The position numbers and the translations under genes were made by a program. From the NCBI RefSeq assembly GCF_030272615.1, contig NC_081414.1, positions 812,983,069 to 813,045,068 on the forward strand: DNA of 62,000 bases. Direction: 5' to 3'. The notes under the pieces were generated by a model that did no database searches, was not told the DNA's origin, and saw only the letters and a program-made list of their open reading frames with translations. This DNA is from Cryptomeria japonica (Eukaryota > Streptophyta > Pinopsida > Cupressales > Cupressaceae). Positions 43,947 to 56,346 of the stretch are shown here, piece after piece (positions within the stretch are counted from its first letter, which is position 1; every line of letters begins with the position of its first letter).

Positions 43947-46900
43947 CTATTTGTGCTCCGATTCAACTACCAATTCATGATCAGGATCTATCTTCTTCTG
44001 CTTGATCTTCCAATTTTTACAAAACCTTGCTATGTGTCCAAACTCTTGATAGTTATAGCATTTCACATTTTCATTTAAAGATGAATCCTTAAAATTATTG
44101 TAAGGCATCAGTTTATTCTTCCTACATTCAAAACTCTTATGACCATATCCATTGCACTGATAACATACAACATTCATATCCCAAAGTGCATTAAAATAAT
44201 TTCTACTTTCATAACTCATAGAGGGCTTATTAGTTAATCTATAGTCATATATTTGTTGGCATTGTGTTGTCATTGATGTCAACTAATATGGGATGACTAC
44301 CGGTAGAAGAGATGTATGTGCAACACTGCTATGGAGGATTACAAGATGTAATATCTTGGGTATCACCTTGTATTACAGAACACCAATAAGGTAAGGAAGA
44401 TGGTCTCAAGAGTCACCTATACGCAAGTTAGTGCCTTAATTGTGTGATGAGATAGAAATATGTTTGAGAGGTGGTTTGTGATGAAGAGGTAGGATGTCAT
44501 CTATATCACATCAACACTAGAAGAGGAACAGATCACAAGTAGGTCGCTAGGTTGCAGAATAGCAAGACTCCCACCTAATGAAGATGTAGTCATCATGAGA
44601 AGAAGTGACTGACAGTGAATGTGCTCACATAAGATCACATGTGCCTATTTGAAGAAATGTTGCATGAATAGGGAAGCCACATGAGTACATTGTAGGATAT
44701 AGAAGATAAGGTGTCACTCAACCTGTAAGTGGAGATTATCTCCTATTACGCACTGTGTGCATAAGTGTGAAGAGGTAAAGGTAAGTACTTGAAGGCTCAC
44801 ATTGGATCCACCAGTGAATTGAGGGAATTCCTTAAGTACATGAGATTAGGACTAATAGAGAAGACATGTTGAGATACCAGTTCTGAGGAAGTGAGAAATG
44901 AGAAGTGTTTGTCACCTTGACAAACCGATGAGGAATGAACAGAATTGATCAAGGAAAAGGTAAGGCTAAGCAGATGCAGTCATAAATAGATTGACCTAGT
45001 TAAAGATGGAGTCTTTTGAAGGTTGATGACATGGTGTCATCAAGAGTGGTAACTGGTATGTAAGTCCATCATTAATAAGGACAAGGTGTGGATACTTAAT
45101 GGGAATGTGCATGCATAGGTTCGTCATGTATGAAGACCAATTTGAGGGTTACACCGGTAGATTAAGAAAGGTCATGGCAAGAAGGACAACTGGCAAAATG
45201 TCATATGCCAGTAGGGTTTGATTATCAGTAGATGGAACTGGTTGTTTGAATGTTTCATGACTAGGTATAAACTGATAGAATAGTGTGATGAGGTGGACAG
45301 TGATGCCTAGAGAGGATGAAATGGCAAACGTGCATGAGGTGGCGAACCCGCATCAGATAAAGATGGAATGTACATCAACGAGGTAAGTGTAGAGTTGGTC
45401 GACATTAATAGAAGGTCCCACAAATCATGGGACATGTTATAGATTGTTGTAGGGGTTTATGGATCAAGTTTTGAAGGACAACTATGAGCCAGCTAAGAGC
45501 CATTAAAGAGATCAAGGCAATGAAGGAAACAACATGACGGATCTTGTATGTTTTGACCAAGAGATTTTTTGTTAGGATAAAAAGTAGATCACCAAAGATG
45601 GAAGGCGTGATCTAGGAGATACATAAATGGTGGAGTTGTGTAGAATAGCTGTCTAAAAGATCAGATTGAATAGGATCTCATTAGATTTGGTTTTGCCTTG
45701 AGGGTGGTGAAGAAACCCTAACTGCCTGATTTTTTAAATGGTCTTTTGGCGGGAAACCAGTCTATAAAGATGAAGGCAAAAGACATTATTAGGTGTTGTT
45801 GTAATAGAAGAATATTTGTGCTACTATGACGTGCGATACTTCTATAGGTAAGAGAAAATCAGCCTAGTGCTTGATGAGCATCTGAGAAGTAAGTGAGAGT
45901 GAGGGAGAACCTGGTTGAAGCATTCAACTGATAGGAGAGAAGAACTCGTAGTGTTCATACCGGAAAAGCAGAAGTGAAGGAGGGTGTAGAGAAGGAAGAC
46001 AAAGAATTGGAAAGGTGTTATATGGGTGAAGAGCAGAGAGTAAGGTGGAGATCTAGTAGAGTAGAAGAAGAGGATAAGTGTACCGATAGAGTTCATTAGC
46101 AGTTAAGAAACATAAGAGAGCAGCCAAAGAGTGAGTTGGTGTAGCAGAGAAGGTATCTCACTGGCAGAGTAAGACATATGATAAGGTTGCAAGATTCACT
46201 TGTAACAAGATAACTACTTATGTATTTGATGTTTATATTGTGAACACTAAGTTGTTGCTCGATGCAGGGGTTGGTGCTCCTTGGGTAGATTCCCTAAAGG
46301 CAGGGGTTGTAGCTCCTTTGGGTTGTAGCCCATGAATCGGGTAGGGGTTGTAGCTCCTTGGGTTGGTGCCCTAAAGTTAGGGGTTGGTGCTCCTTGGGTT
46401 GGTGCTCTAAACTTTGTAATTGCATTTTCATTGTGATGCTGGATTGGAGCAGTAGACTCCAGTAGCATTGCTCACCAAGGTTTTTCCCATCTTCTATTTT
46501 CCTCGTATATGCTAGTGTTATGTGATGTCCCTTATGTGATTGCATTTGTGTTGGTCTCCCCACTAACCGGATAGTCTATATTGAGGTAGATCTATACTCA
46601 CATAGGATTAGTAAAGGAAAATATTTGAGAACCATTGATTCACCCCCTCCCCCTCTCAGTGGTGCATTGTGTCTAACACTATTCTATGCCCAAATTTGTT
46701 ACACCGGTAACAGTAACCATGAAAGTTAGAAACATACCAGTTAGGTTGCCTTGGTCCTGGAAAGGACTACCTCATCGGGGGTCTTCCCTCCATGTTGTTA
46801 ATTCTAGTGAATCCTTCATGGTCAGCTCTTGCATTTCTCCTTGGATCTTCATGTCAGTACAATGAGTATGGCCTCTGGTTCATTGCTTGTGTATACCAGT

Positions 46901-48494
46901 TTGTTTGGCGATTTCCAACAGAATTTGCATATGTCTTCTTGTCGGTATCCTTGCTTACAATGAATGTCTTCTTTTCTTCACCTTCATTTAAAGAGGTGAA
47001 CTTTATTTCTTTATCATATGAGTCTTTTCTATTTGAGCTTTGACCTTCTTCAAAGCCTAAGCCACCAATATCTTTGGATTTCTTTTGTTTGCTCAACATC
47101 TTATCTAAGGCTTCAGTGTTGCCTTCATATTTGTTCCTCACTTTTATTTCTTCCTTACTTTCTTCAAGCTCCTTTCTGAGCTTCACTATTTCTTCTTCTA
47201 GATCTTCATACTCCTTTTCCTTCTTCATCAAATTAGAGGATGTAACTTCACATATCCTCTTGGTTTCTTCTAGCTGCAGTTTCAAGTCAGATATAACTTG
47301 ACTTGACTCATCCAGGGATTGCTTCAAGATACCTTGTTCATCTATTGTAGCATGCTTGACCTTCTTGAGTTCTCTTCTTGTTTTACTCAGTTCCTCAAGA
47401 CCACTTATAATCTCTCCTTCTAAATCCATTTCAGCCTCAATATCCTCTTCTTCCTCATCTTTACCAACTGATTCATCAAGTGCCATAAAGAGATTAACTT
47501 TTTTGCCATTCTCATGGTAGTCATCTTTTGATGCACTTTCTTCATTTGCGGTATCATCCTCAATAGTACAGGGGTTGTTCTACTTCCGGTAGCCTCTCCT
47601 TCCTTGCCAGTAGATATTTCTTTCTTTATCATTACCAGTAGATCTACTAAAACCTCTTGACTCATCTCCATTGGTTTAATTATAAGGACATTTTGTAGCA
47701 AAGTGTCCAACTTTACCACAGTTGAAAATTTTTAGCGGTAGCTTTCCTTTATACTTTTCAAATCCTCTTTTTAGATTTCTGACAACGTTTTCTACCTCTG
47801 CATTAGAGTTTTCACTAGATCCTTTATGAGTAGCTACCTCTTTTCCCTTCTGGGTGGTGTTGAAGGCTACCTCTTTCCATAAGGAAGCATCACTAGTTGT
47901 CCTCATTTCGTAGGTTGTTAGTGAGCCAAATAGCTCATCCATTGAAAATATCTTCAGATCCTTGGCTTCTTCTATGGAAGACACCTTTGTATCATACTTA
48001 GGTGTAAGGGACCTAAGTACCTACTTTACAAGAATCTCATCTACAATTTCTTCACCAAGCCCTCTGATGGTATTCACAGTTTTATCAAATCTGTGAAGGT
48101 AGTCTGCAATCTTTTCATCATCCTTCATCTTGATGCCTTCAAGTTGGCCCCTTAGTGCTTGCATCTTGGCCTCTTTGACTTTTTCATCTCCTTCAAATAA
48201 CCTCTACAATTTATCCCAAGTCTCCTTTACTGATGCATAGTGCATGACTTTCACAAACTCATTATCAAACAACCCGCTCAAGATAGCATGTTTGGCCTTT
48301 GCATTATTCTCATACTCCTTCTTGGCATCCAGATCAGTGGGAGGAACACTAGGGAAAACATACCCATTCTTGATAGATATCCACACATAAAAACCAAGGG
48401 AGGAAATATAGGTCTCCATTCTTCTTCTTCAAAAGGCATAGTTGGCTCCATCAAACGTGGGTGCTTTTGAGGAAGAAGACTCATTTCTTTCCAT
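43947..48494 (-). pseudogene. Copia gag (element E), interrupted by a solo LTR
   Basis: Start MERNESSSSKAPTFDGANY at 48494. RRRMETYISSLGF follows a TGA that replaces Trp. ETWDKL is followed by a TAG (48204-48206) and DEILVK by a TAG (48021-48023), where Copia Gag normally continues without a break. A knuckle-like FNCGKVGHFATKC (about 47690) lacks its first Cys. An acidic coiled coil (EEEEDIEAEMDLEGEI, 47486-46854) follows, then CYRCNKFGHR, which is cut at 46679 by the solo LTR. After the LTR the frame continues with CYQCNGYGHKSFEC and CYNYQEFGHIARFC. Gag forms the particle and binds RNA; this copy is dead. Confidence 0.8.
44254..46678 (+). mobile_element. solo LTR of B type, plus strand (2,425 bp)
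   Basis: Begins TGTTGGCATTGTG and ends GTGTCTAACA. Flanks are ATATT (44249-44253) and CTATT (46679-46683), a 5-bp duplication with one change. The hairpin ACCATTGA/TCAGTGGT (one wobble pair) and the GGTTTTTCCCATCTT block are near its right end. It is the longest B LTR here and lies opposite to element E. Confidence 0.85.
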
Positions 48495-48560
48495 TGTGTT
48501 CTAAGTCTAGAATCTACTGAAGGTTTAGAAATAACCTAGAACCTAGGCTTTTATACCAAT

Positions 48561-50378
48561 TATTGAACACAAAGTACCACTAAGAGGCAGGTGAATCAAT
48601 GGTTCCTAAACTATTTTCTTCTTTTAAAGAAACTTCAAAATATCGGTTGTTATCTTAAGGACTAAATAATCAAACTAGTAAAGCAAGTGAGGAAACCAAA
48701 GAAGAAAATCACACAAATGCAACCCACAACACCAGATATATGAGGAAAACCCAATATGGGAAAAACCTTGGTGAGAAATTTTGCTAGAGACTACTGCTCC
48801 AATCCATCCTCACAAGTAAAACATTAGATTACAAAGATTTTAGGGTACCAACCCAAGGAGAACCAACCCCTTTTGATTTAGGGAACCAATCCAAAGAGAA
48901 CCAACCCCTACACCAAGATCCAACTTGGTGATGTATATTGAGATAAAATTTAGATACAGTTAAGGCTTCTTGTTGCAAATGAATTCAGCAACTCTTGATC
49001 AAAAAGCTTACTACCGGTTGACAATCTTTTCTTCTCTACGAGATCTCACACTACTGATTATGAGATCACTCTCTCTAATTCTTGTCTTCTCTTCTCTCTC
49101 TCTCTCATAGTCTCACAACTCACTCCCCTCCTGAAAGAAAGTAAGCAGTGGTGGGTGGGCACTACAATTATAATTTTGCTTCAAAAATGCGACCCCTACT
49201 ATAACTATATTAGCAACTGGGGCCTCCCACGCCTAATTAATCAACCTGCTAGAATAATGATCCAATCGGGCACCTTCCTTCTTGCTATCTATAGTTTTCC
49301 TCTCATCCGTCTCATCCTCCCAACCTTGTTAATTCCCCCATCCTGTCACACTTGGATGCTACCTTTCTCTACCACACCTCACCAATTTTCTTAACTCTTG
49401 AACCTGCTACAGTTATACTGATACTCAATCACTACCTGTTAAACCCTCTCACTGATTTTCTTGCTCACTCACTTTGCAACTTTCTTAGAATTAAATTCTA
49501 AGGAAAGATGATCCTTCTCTGTCTCAAGTTGTCTTTTTTCTATTTATTCTCTACAAGCATCAACCTTTTCTGTTTCAAGCACATGTATTTATAATCGTGG
49601 ATTCCTGCCAAGAATACATTCAAACACTGTCATATTAGGTTTTCCTTCTCCAACTCGATCCGAATGCAATTTGATTAGATCTGATTTTCTAGGGATAAGA
49701 TCTTCATGACATTGATCAATCACCAGCAGAACTTCACATTCCAATGTGCATTTTCTAAAATTGGAGGCCTACCCCATGCTTTTCTGGTTTTCTCTATCAT
49801 TCTCCATTAATGGTTTTGTCATTTCCTTTGCCAAATAGGTGTGAAGATCAAATCTTCTAGCAAGATCTGTGTAGTTGCTTTTCCATCTTGCCTTCCTCGA
49901 GCCGCAATATTCTGGCATCCTACGTGACTTGTGGTTTCCTCATTAAAACTGACCTACTCACTATCTTGTTGCATCAATGCATACTACACCGACCTATGCA
50001 ATATCACCAGCTAACATCCATCTATCATGCTTTTTGACATCCACCTCTACTTGGATTCCTATGTCGGGTTGACAATCTTTGTTGACCAAAGTTGACTACT
50101 GGCTCAATTCACCTTACCGGTATGACCAACAAACATCCTTTCTATTTTGTTCACTAGTTGTTGTGCCTTCATAACACACAAACAACCTTCATCCCAATTT
50201 ATGCCATATTGGTAAGGCTTCTTTAATAGTAGATGACCCAAGTCATGTGTATCGGTAGCCTTCCTTCTGTCTGCTCACTCTCATGTCTATTGCCATCATA
50301 TCGGTCACCACTTCTTACTTACCGGTGACCTTGCCAAACCGGTTGACATCAATGACAACTTAATGTCAAATGCCAACA
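48561..50378 (-). repeat. 5' LTR of element E
   Basis: Starts TATTGAACACAAAG (first base pair of the usual TG changed) and ends AATGCCAACA. Left of it GGCTTTTATACCAAT (48546-48560) is a decayed primer site. It exceeds its partner by 223 bp because of the block at 49125-49344. Confidence 0.85.
49125..49344. other. 220-bp block present only in the right LTR of element E
   Basis: The left LTR reads CTCACAGCTCACTATGTCACAC. The right LTR reads CTCACAACTCACT, then this block, then GTCACACTTGG. The block has no internal similarity to other parts of the window that I noticed, no obvious terminal repeats and no clear target duplication. It could be filler DNA from break repair. Confidence 0.55.
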
Positions 50379-50383
50379 CAAGT

Positions 50384-51643
50384 ATTGCAGTGATTTCCTG
50401 CATAGATTAGATAACTATTTTGAGGACTATTATTCTAGATTGATTTGTGAAAATGATGTTGTTGATATAGATTTTCAACACAGAAGGGGTGAGGATTTGA
50501 ACTCAAGTCCTCACTGATAGTAAACTGATTTAGATTGATCAATGAACTAGTCATGATTGATTTATTAACTCAATAGATTGGTTTGTTAATAGGATTGATT
50601 GGAGAGTGAACTCAATTGATTAACTAGTAGACTGAATAGACTAGCTAATTGACTGAATTGATTGATTAGTTAGAAAAAGTTGATTTGGAGTGAAAAGAAG
50701 TCATTGAAGAGTTAACTGAGTTAATTGATTGATCAACCGATTTGATCAATCAATTATGATTTCCACGTGTGTTGTATGATTTTGAAATTGAAATTGATTT
50801 TCATTTTCAATTTGGATTTGAATTTGGACTTTCGAATGCTGAAATGCACATGAAATTAACTGAAATTCAAATTTGGTGAAATGTGAATTTGATGTTTTAG
50901 AATTACATGAAATTAATTGAAATTTGAATTTGGGGAAATATGAATTTGAGAGAAATGAAATGAATTCAAATTCAAATTTGGGGAATTGGAGGAATAAATT
51001 AATTAATTTAAATAATTTAAATGAAATTATTTAAACATTAGAAATAGGATTAATTAAATAATAAAGATTATTTAATTAAGGAAAGTAATCATAATTAATT
51101 AAATAATAAATATTTAATTAATATTTGAGAAAGGGGTTTATGATGAATTTATTAAAGAATAGAAATTGAATAATTAATAAGATGAAGAATGATGATTGAG
51201 TCAACTTAGAAGAATAATTAACTTAATTAAAGAATTAAAGAATTACTTAATTAATTAGGATGAATAATTAGTACATGATGAAAAGGACACAATGTTGAAA
51301 TGACCTTGTTTTAGAGAAAACAAAAATTTATGCCCTAGTATGCCCCAATGATGCTTTATAGTGTAAATATGCCCCCTCAAAAAAAGTGGTCCATTAAATT
51401 ATAAAATTGAGACCAATTTTTTTATACCGTGGTAGTGAGCAATCGTGCAAAGTTTCATGTGATTTTGAGTTTGTTTGACTATGCTACAATTGTTTTGAAG
51501 TTCAATTAGAACACGACCGTTGGAGTGGTAAAAACCCTAATTTTAGCTATAAATAGTGAATTAGCCCTTTTAATTTGATCATTTCTATTCATTTAATTTA
51601 TGTAGCTCTTCTTGATTTTTGTGCTTTCCGGTGACTTTGAAGC
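50384..51643. other. AT-rich low-complexity spacer
   Basis: Rich in GATTGATT/AATTGATT words (50530-50760), then in TTAATTAAATAAT and GAATTTGAATTTG words (50780-51270). No coding sequence. The stretch 51540-51640, which holds CTATAAATAGTG at about 51549, may be the promoter and leader of the PMD gene that follows. Confidence 0.45.
51549..51558 (+). promoter_or_regulatory. TATA-box candidate upstream of the PMD gene
   Basis: CTATAAATAG lies about 95 bp before the candidate start at 51644, a usual distance for a plant TATA box plus leader. Confidence 0.4.
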
Positions 51644-54150
51644 ATGATGGCAGGCCACAGAGCGAGATTGCACTTGTCTAATCAAGTGCATGCATATCAG
51701 AGGCCCGGTACGTATTTCGAATATTTTGCTCATTTTTGCTTGTTTTTCAAAAAAATTATCATTTATGTCAAAGAAAAAAAAATTAATCGGTGCACAATTG
51801 AGTATCAATGTATGCGCAATTTCATATATTTGTGTGCATTTGCATTTAGTAATTCACACTTGATGTTTTGGCTCACAACTATGTTTAATAAAGGGCACTT
51901 GTTTTTAATAATTCACATTTGATTTAAATGATGCGCAATTGATTGTAATGATGCACGTTTGAATTTAATGGTTCACATTTGACATTTATACAGTTCGCAA
52001 TTGACTGTCTTCCTTTATATCTGATTTGCAAATGATATTTTTGTGATTTTTCCATTATTTATGATTTGATTTTTGTCATGCGAATATAATATCTGATATT
52101 TTCCTCTTTTTCATCTTGTAGGCACATTATCCTATCCTGGTTGGTAGGAAGACAAAGCCAGATGGTCTCGATCATCGCTATGAGATTATCGATGAGGAGA
52201 CTGCCTTGGTCAAACATTTAGGTTCATATCATATATTGCAATTGCCAGAGATTACAGCCAATAGGGCCATGATTACTGTATTAGTCTAGAGATGGAATTT
52301 TGAGACTTGTTATTTTCACTTACCTACTAGTGAGGCATCAGTTACATTCATGGCGCCTGAGTTACTTTTGATCGTGATGATGGTGTTATCAGACTGTTTG
52401 ATTTGTTCAAGTATGCTGAGGAGGATTTATCCATACAGGGTTGATATGAGATCCTAGGGATGGTCTAGATTATGATGATCTTATTGTCATTGTGTGCTAT
52501 GTTGTTTTTGGCTTACTAATTCCTGATCGATGGACACACGGTTTCTTTGTCGAATGGGGTAGAGTTATCTGAGACATGATTATTGATAAACATGTTTTTG
52601 TTTGGGGTATGTGCCTATTAGCCACTTTATATCACCAAATGCATGGTATTGTATATTTAGAGCAGAAATCCATTGGCTGTGGTATCACTTTGCTCGAGGT
52701 ATGGGCTTGAGAGCATATGGCTATCTTTTTTCTGATGGTTCATGTTGATCTTGTTGATGAGAAACCATATGCCTATAGATACATGACTGGGATTAGACAT
52801 AGGGCATCAAGAAACACCCTTTATTGGAGACATCAGATAGATATTCTACATTATTTCTCTTGGAGGTCATATCTTGATTGTCGTTGTTAGTCTGATGACG
52901 CACAATATTTACCTTATTGCAAGAAGTAGTGTTATCTCATTGGTCAATATGTTTGTAGACACAAGGGTATTGACATCCATTTTCCTAGTTGGGTGCTCTG
53001 ACAGTTTGGGGAGGTACAGGGTGTTCCAGATGTGACAACTTATTTTGCTCAAATTACATAAGAGATCGGGGATTGGGGGGCTTGCGTACAGCGTGGTGTT
53101 GCTATCGCAGAGTTTGATTCTCTTCGACTGGTTCAATGGGGTTGGTTCGCTGGCGTTGCAGATCCACGTGCCACTCCAAAATATGATGCTTGGTGGGTGC
53201 ACCATATGCCAGTACCATTGATAGATCATGTGATTCCTATCTCTCCTCAGTATATTTAGCAAAGGAGGGCTTAGGGTGGGAGAGGGAGAGAGAGAGATGG
53301 TGGAGGCCGAGATGGGGGAGGAGGACGAGGTGGAGATCATATTGGCTTGATTGCAGTAGAGGTAGAGTGAGAGGATAGCGAGGGTGATGTAGACATTGGT
53401 GGAGACATCGAGTCTATGGTTAGATTTGACTGGGATGGGAGTGAGAGTGATGATTCAGAGGCAGCATCATCTAGTAGTGGGGATAGTGATGGTGAGGATG
53501 GAGGTGGGTAGGACATTGAGATGCCCCAGGTTAGAGATGTGCCAGCTATAGAAGGAGGTAGCAACAAGGAGGGTGAGCATGAGAAGGTTCTGAGAGCTCA
53601 GATTAGGAGCCTAGAGTATCTTGTTGTCACATTGTGGCAGCACCAAATGGATGATAGGGAGCACTTCGACAGAGCGTATGGTTCTTTAGAGGTAGAGAGA
53701 GATCAGATTGCAAGAGAGAGGGATCATCTCCAGAGGGAGAGAGATGATGTAGTGAGGTAGATGCAGTTGGTTCAGGCCGCTTATGACTAGAATTTTTCTC
53801 TGGGTACAAATGCACACTCATAGTCCAACAAACTTTACTAAGCTGCACAGGAGGCCTTATATTATAGATAGCTCTATCATGGTGTTGTACCTTAGGCACA
53901 AAGAGCTCCTAGCTTTAGTGATTTTAGAGGCCATTCAGGTTCTATTAGGTCTAATGCAGAGCCTTGTTCCAACCTCTTATCACACTCAAATGGCCTTGGA
54001 AATAATCAAACTCCAACCATCCAATATTAGGTTCATCAACCTTTCACACCTTGTCTCAATGCACTCTCAAGGCATCACCAAATCCCTCAAATGGTGTCTT
54101 CAACTTCAATGGCTTCACCCAACAAAACTCAAGGGCTCAACATACCTATG
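51644..54150 (+). pseudogene. plant mobile domain (PMD/MAIN-like) gene, decayed
   Basis: Candidate exon 1 (51644 to about 51706) reads MMAGHRARLHLSNQVHAYQR and ends at a GTACGT donor. A plausible acceptor, CTTGTAG, ends at about 52121. Exon 2 carries PMD features: HILQLPEITANRAMITVLV, stop, RWNFETCYFHLPTSEASVTF (the family's ALVERWRPETHTFH region), LATLYHQMHG, GCGITLLEVWA, stop, EHMAIFF and GDWGACVQRGVAIAEF. A Gly/Arg-rich and then acidic stretch (53280-53520) and a coiled coil with QIARERDHLQRERDDVVR (about 53590-53760) follow; an S/N-rich tail may reach 54150. There are several stops and at least one frameshift (near 52360), and exon phases do not fit. PMD proteins occur both as host genes involved in silencing and growth and as transposon passengers; which this was cannot be told. 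Confidence 0.7.
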
Positions 54151-55146
54151 AAGCTCTAACACAAGGTTCTAGATGCCCAAATTTATTGTTTCAATTCTCA
54201 ACACACAAAACTGCACTTAAGAGGCTACTTCCTACTAGCCCTCCAAATCAGGTATTTGGCCATTAATTCAAAACTCTCCCAAAACACTTAGAAAAATATT
54301 TATCTTTTCAGATACCCATTTAAACCTTCTATAACATAGCTCAATACCAAATACCATTATTTTGGACAACCTCTCAGATTTAGTACTCTGTCCTACTAGG
54401 ATTAGCCCTAATTAGGCCACTTTTACAAAGAAACCTTATCACAAACTTCTCTCCTTGATCGCAAAACCAAAAATAGTGTTGATTTAGGATGAAAATCAAC
54501 ATATTTTCAAATTTTCAAGTGGTTCCATGCTCATCTACACATCCAAACACCAAACCCTCACTTTTAGGACCCAAAACCTAGGGCTTCCCAAATCTCACAC
54601 ATCCAAACACTTCCAAACCCAACCAGAAGGTCAAAAACCATCTACTCAACATAGATAGACATAATACATCATAAAATGATACCCTTGTTCAATGAAAACT
54701 CTCAAACCTATACATGGCATCAGGTATGCACTCTTTAAATAGTAACTTTTCAACAATTGGTGATCACCATCTCTCCAATTCACTCTCCTACATTCAAATA
54801 AACATGAGAGGCTATAATAAACTTTCCTAGACTCATTCCATAAGAAACAAAAAGAATATAAAGTGGAATGAGTCTATTTCCACATAATGACCCTCAAAAC
54901 TATGTAAAAACTATCAATAACAACAATTATACAAAAATAGTCAATAAAATCTGCACAAATGGATCGTTAAATCCTCAAAACCACTTCAAGTGAGTGCAAA
55001 TATTGTTCTTAGATCATCCAAACATAGTCACAATTGACAAAATGAAAAGAAGAAAGGTATTCCACATATGAAAGTTCAGATTTTGATCTCAAAGTGCAGG
55101 GAATCCATGTGTATTTTATTATCAAAAGTTTTTCTTTACATGAATC
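54151..55146. other. spacer without recognisable genes
   Basis: AT-rich sequence with CAAACC/AACCCT words; no frame, LTR or repeat unit that I could place. Confidence 0.4.
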
Positions 55147-56296
55147 TGTTGGTATTTTGATGATGTTTTGATTGTCATTGATGGACACACACTTAATTTA
55201 TGTATGAGTTATGCTCAACTGGTAGTTTTTCCAACTGGTATTGTATGTCATTGAATGTGTAGTCTTTAGATTATTGGTATTTTGCAGAAGATGGTTTACC
55301 GGTCACAGACTGACTGAAAACCCCAAGCGGTATGAAGACCCCCAGCGGTATGACGATCTCAAGCAGAAAAAAGGACCTTAGTGGTAGTCAATTTTTTATT
55401 AGAGCACTACAATCTTCCAATCTTCATTTTTGTCAATCGGTAATCAGTATATTGTATTAACCGATGTATATCTGTGATGAGTTACCAACCGATATTATTG
55501 TAATGTGTGATGAGTTATCATCCACTGACACTTTGGCAGTGTTTTTGTGTCGTGTTACCAAATGTGTCTAGATGCACTGTACATAGGAACTTGTAGTCTG
55601 GTCTTATTGGACCGACATGAAATCAGATTCCTTTATAAGGACATCATGTCTAGGTTTTGAATGTAACATAGAAAAGGGAAGGTTATTATGTGCGATCATT
55701 GAAGAGAAGGTTAGGTCTGTGTGAAGAGATAGAGTGTGGAGATATAGAAGATTGAAGTAATGTTGAAATGCATTAATAAGGAGCTATCAAGGATCTAATT
55801 AAGCATATTGTGCTATTAACTAGATCATTCACTTATTGATTACTCACATCTTTGAAAATTCTAAAGCCCTTAACTGGGTAGGCTCAGCAAAGCCTTTGTA
55901 AACCCTCTAACAAAGTGGTTCACAATTGTGGATCTTAAATCCTCTAAGAGGTAGTCTTTAATAGGACTTATCTCCTAACAGAGATCTAGATTCCTAACAG
56001 GATCTATTCTGGTGAAGAATATTGTATGACCTTAACAAGTCTGGTTACTATTATGTAGATAGTTACTTGTGAGTTTCTACTCACCGTGGTTTTTCCCAGT
56101 TGGGTTTCCACGTCAAATATCTTGTGTTATGGTGATTGTGCATTTGTGGATGAATGCTTTGTTTTCTATTTGTTTTGCATTTATCTTAACTATTTTATTA
56201 GTAAATCTATTGCACCAGTTATCTGCTAAACTATTTAAGAGTTTCCTTATAGTATTTTTTGGCATACTAATTCACCCCCCCTCTTAGTATTCATCA
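55147..56296 (+). repeat. 5' LTR of element F (1,150 bp)
   Basis: TGTTGGTATTTTGATG to TATTCATCA. A TTTATAAGG promoter-like box lies near 55630, the CACCGTGGTTTTTCCCAGTT block at about 56083, and the hairpin near the right end. Confidence 0.85.
56264..56290 (+). promoter_or_regulatory. U5 hairpin with C-rich loop (element F)
   Basis: ATACTAA (56264-56270) and TTAGTAT (56284-56290) form a perfect 7-bp stem with loop TTCACCCCCCCTC. It ends 6 bp before the LTR end and the primer site. Confidence 0.7.
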
Positions 56297-56311
56297 ATTG
56301 GTATCAGAGCC
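56297..56311 (+). promoter_or_regulatory. primer-binding site of element F
   Basis: ATTGGTATCAGAGCC directly after the LTR. Confidence 0.9.
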
Positions 56312-56346
56312 AACCTTTCTATAAGTCTAACCACTTGGAAGGAGAT

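Larger units (their letters stand above)
39469..50378 (-). mobile_element. Copia element E, pol-bearing but decayed
   Basis: The left (3') LTR is 39469-41063 (1,595 bp) and the right (5') LTR 48561-50378 (1,818 bp, including an extra 220-bp block). On the minus strand the order is gag, protease, integrase, RT, RNase H. Integrase before RT defines Copia. A 2,425-bp solo LTR is inserted in gag at 44254-46678. At least five premature TAG codons disable the frame. The flanking pentamers TAGGT and CAAGT agree poorly, so the target duplication is not convincing. Confidence 0.85.

Noticed and set aside
49155-49394. 79-codon ORF over the orphan block in the E LTR
   Set aside because: It spans the block and LTR sequence, has no family features and is probably chance.
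39464-50383. Target duplication TAGGT/CAAGT around element E
   Set aside because: Only three of five bases agree, so I do not count it as evidence.
53190-53378. Arg/Trp-rich ORF in the PMD region
   Set aside because: Another frame of the purine-rich, Gly/Arg-coding part of the PMD gene.
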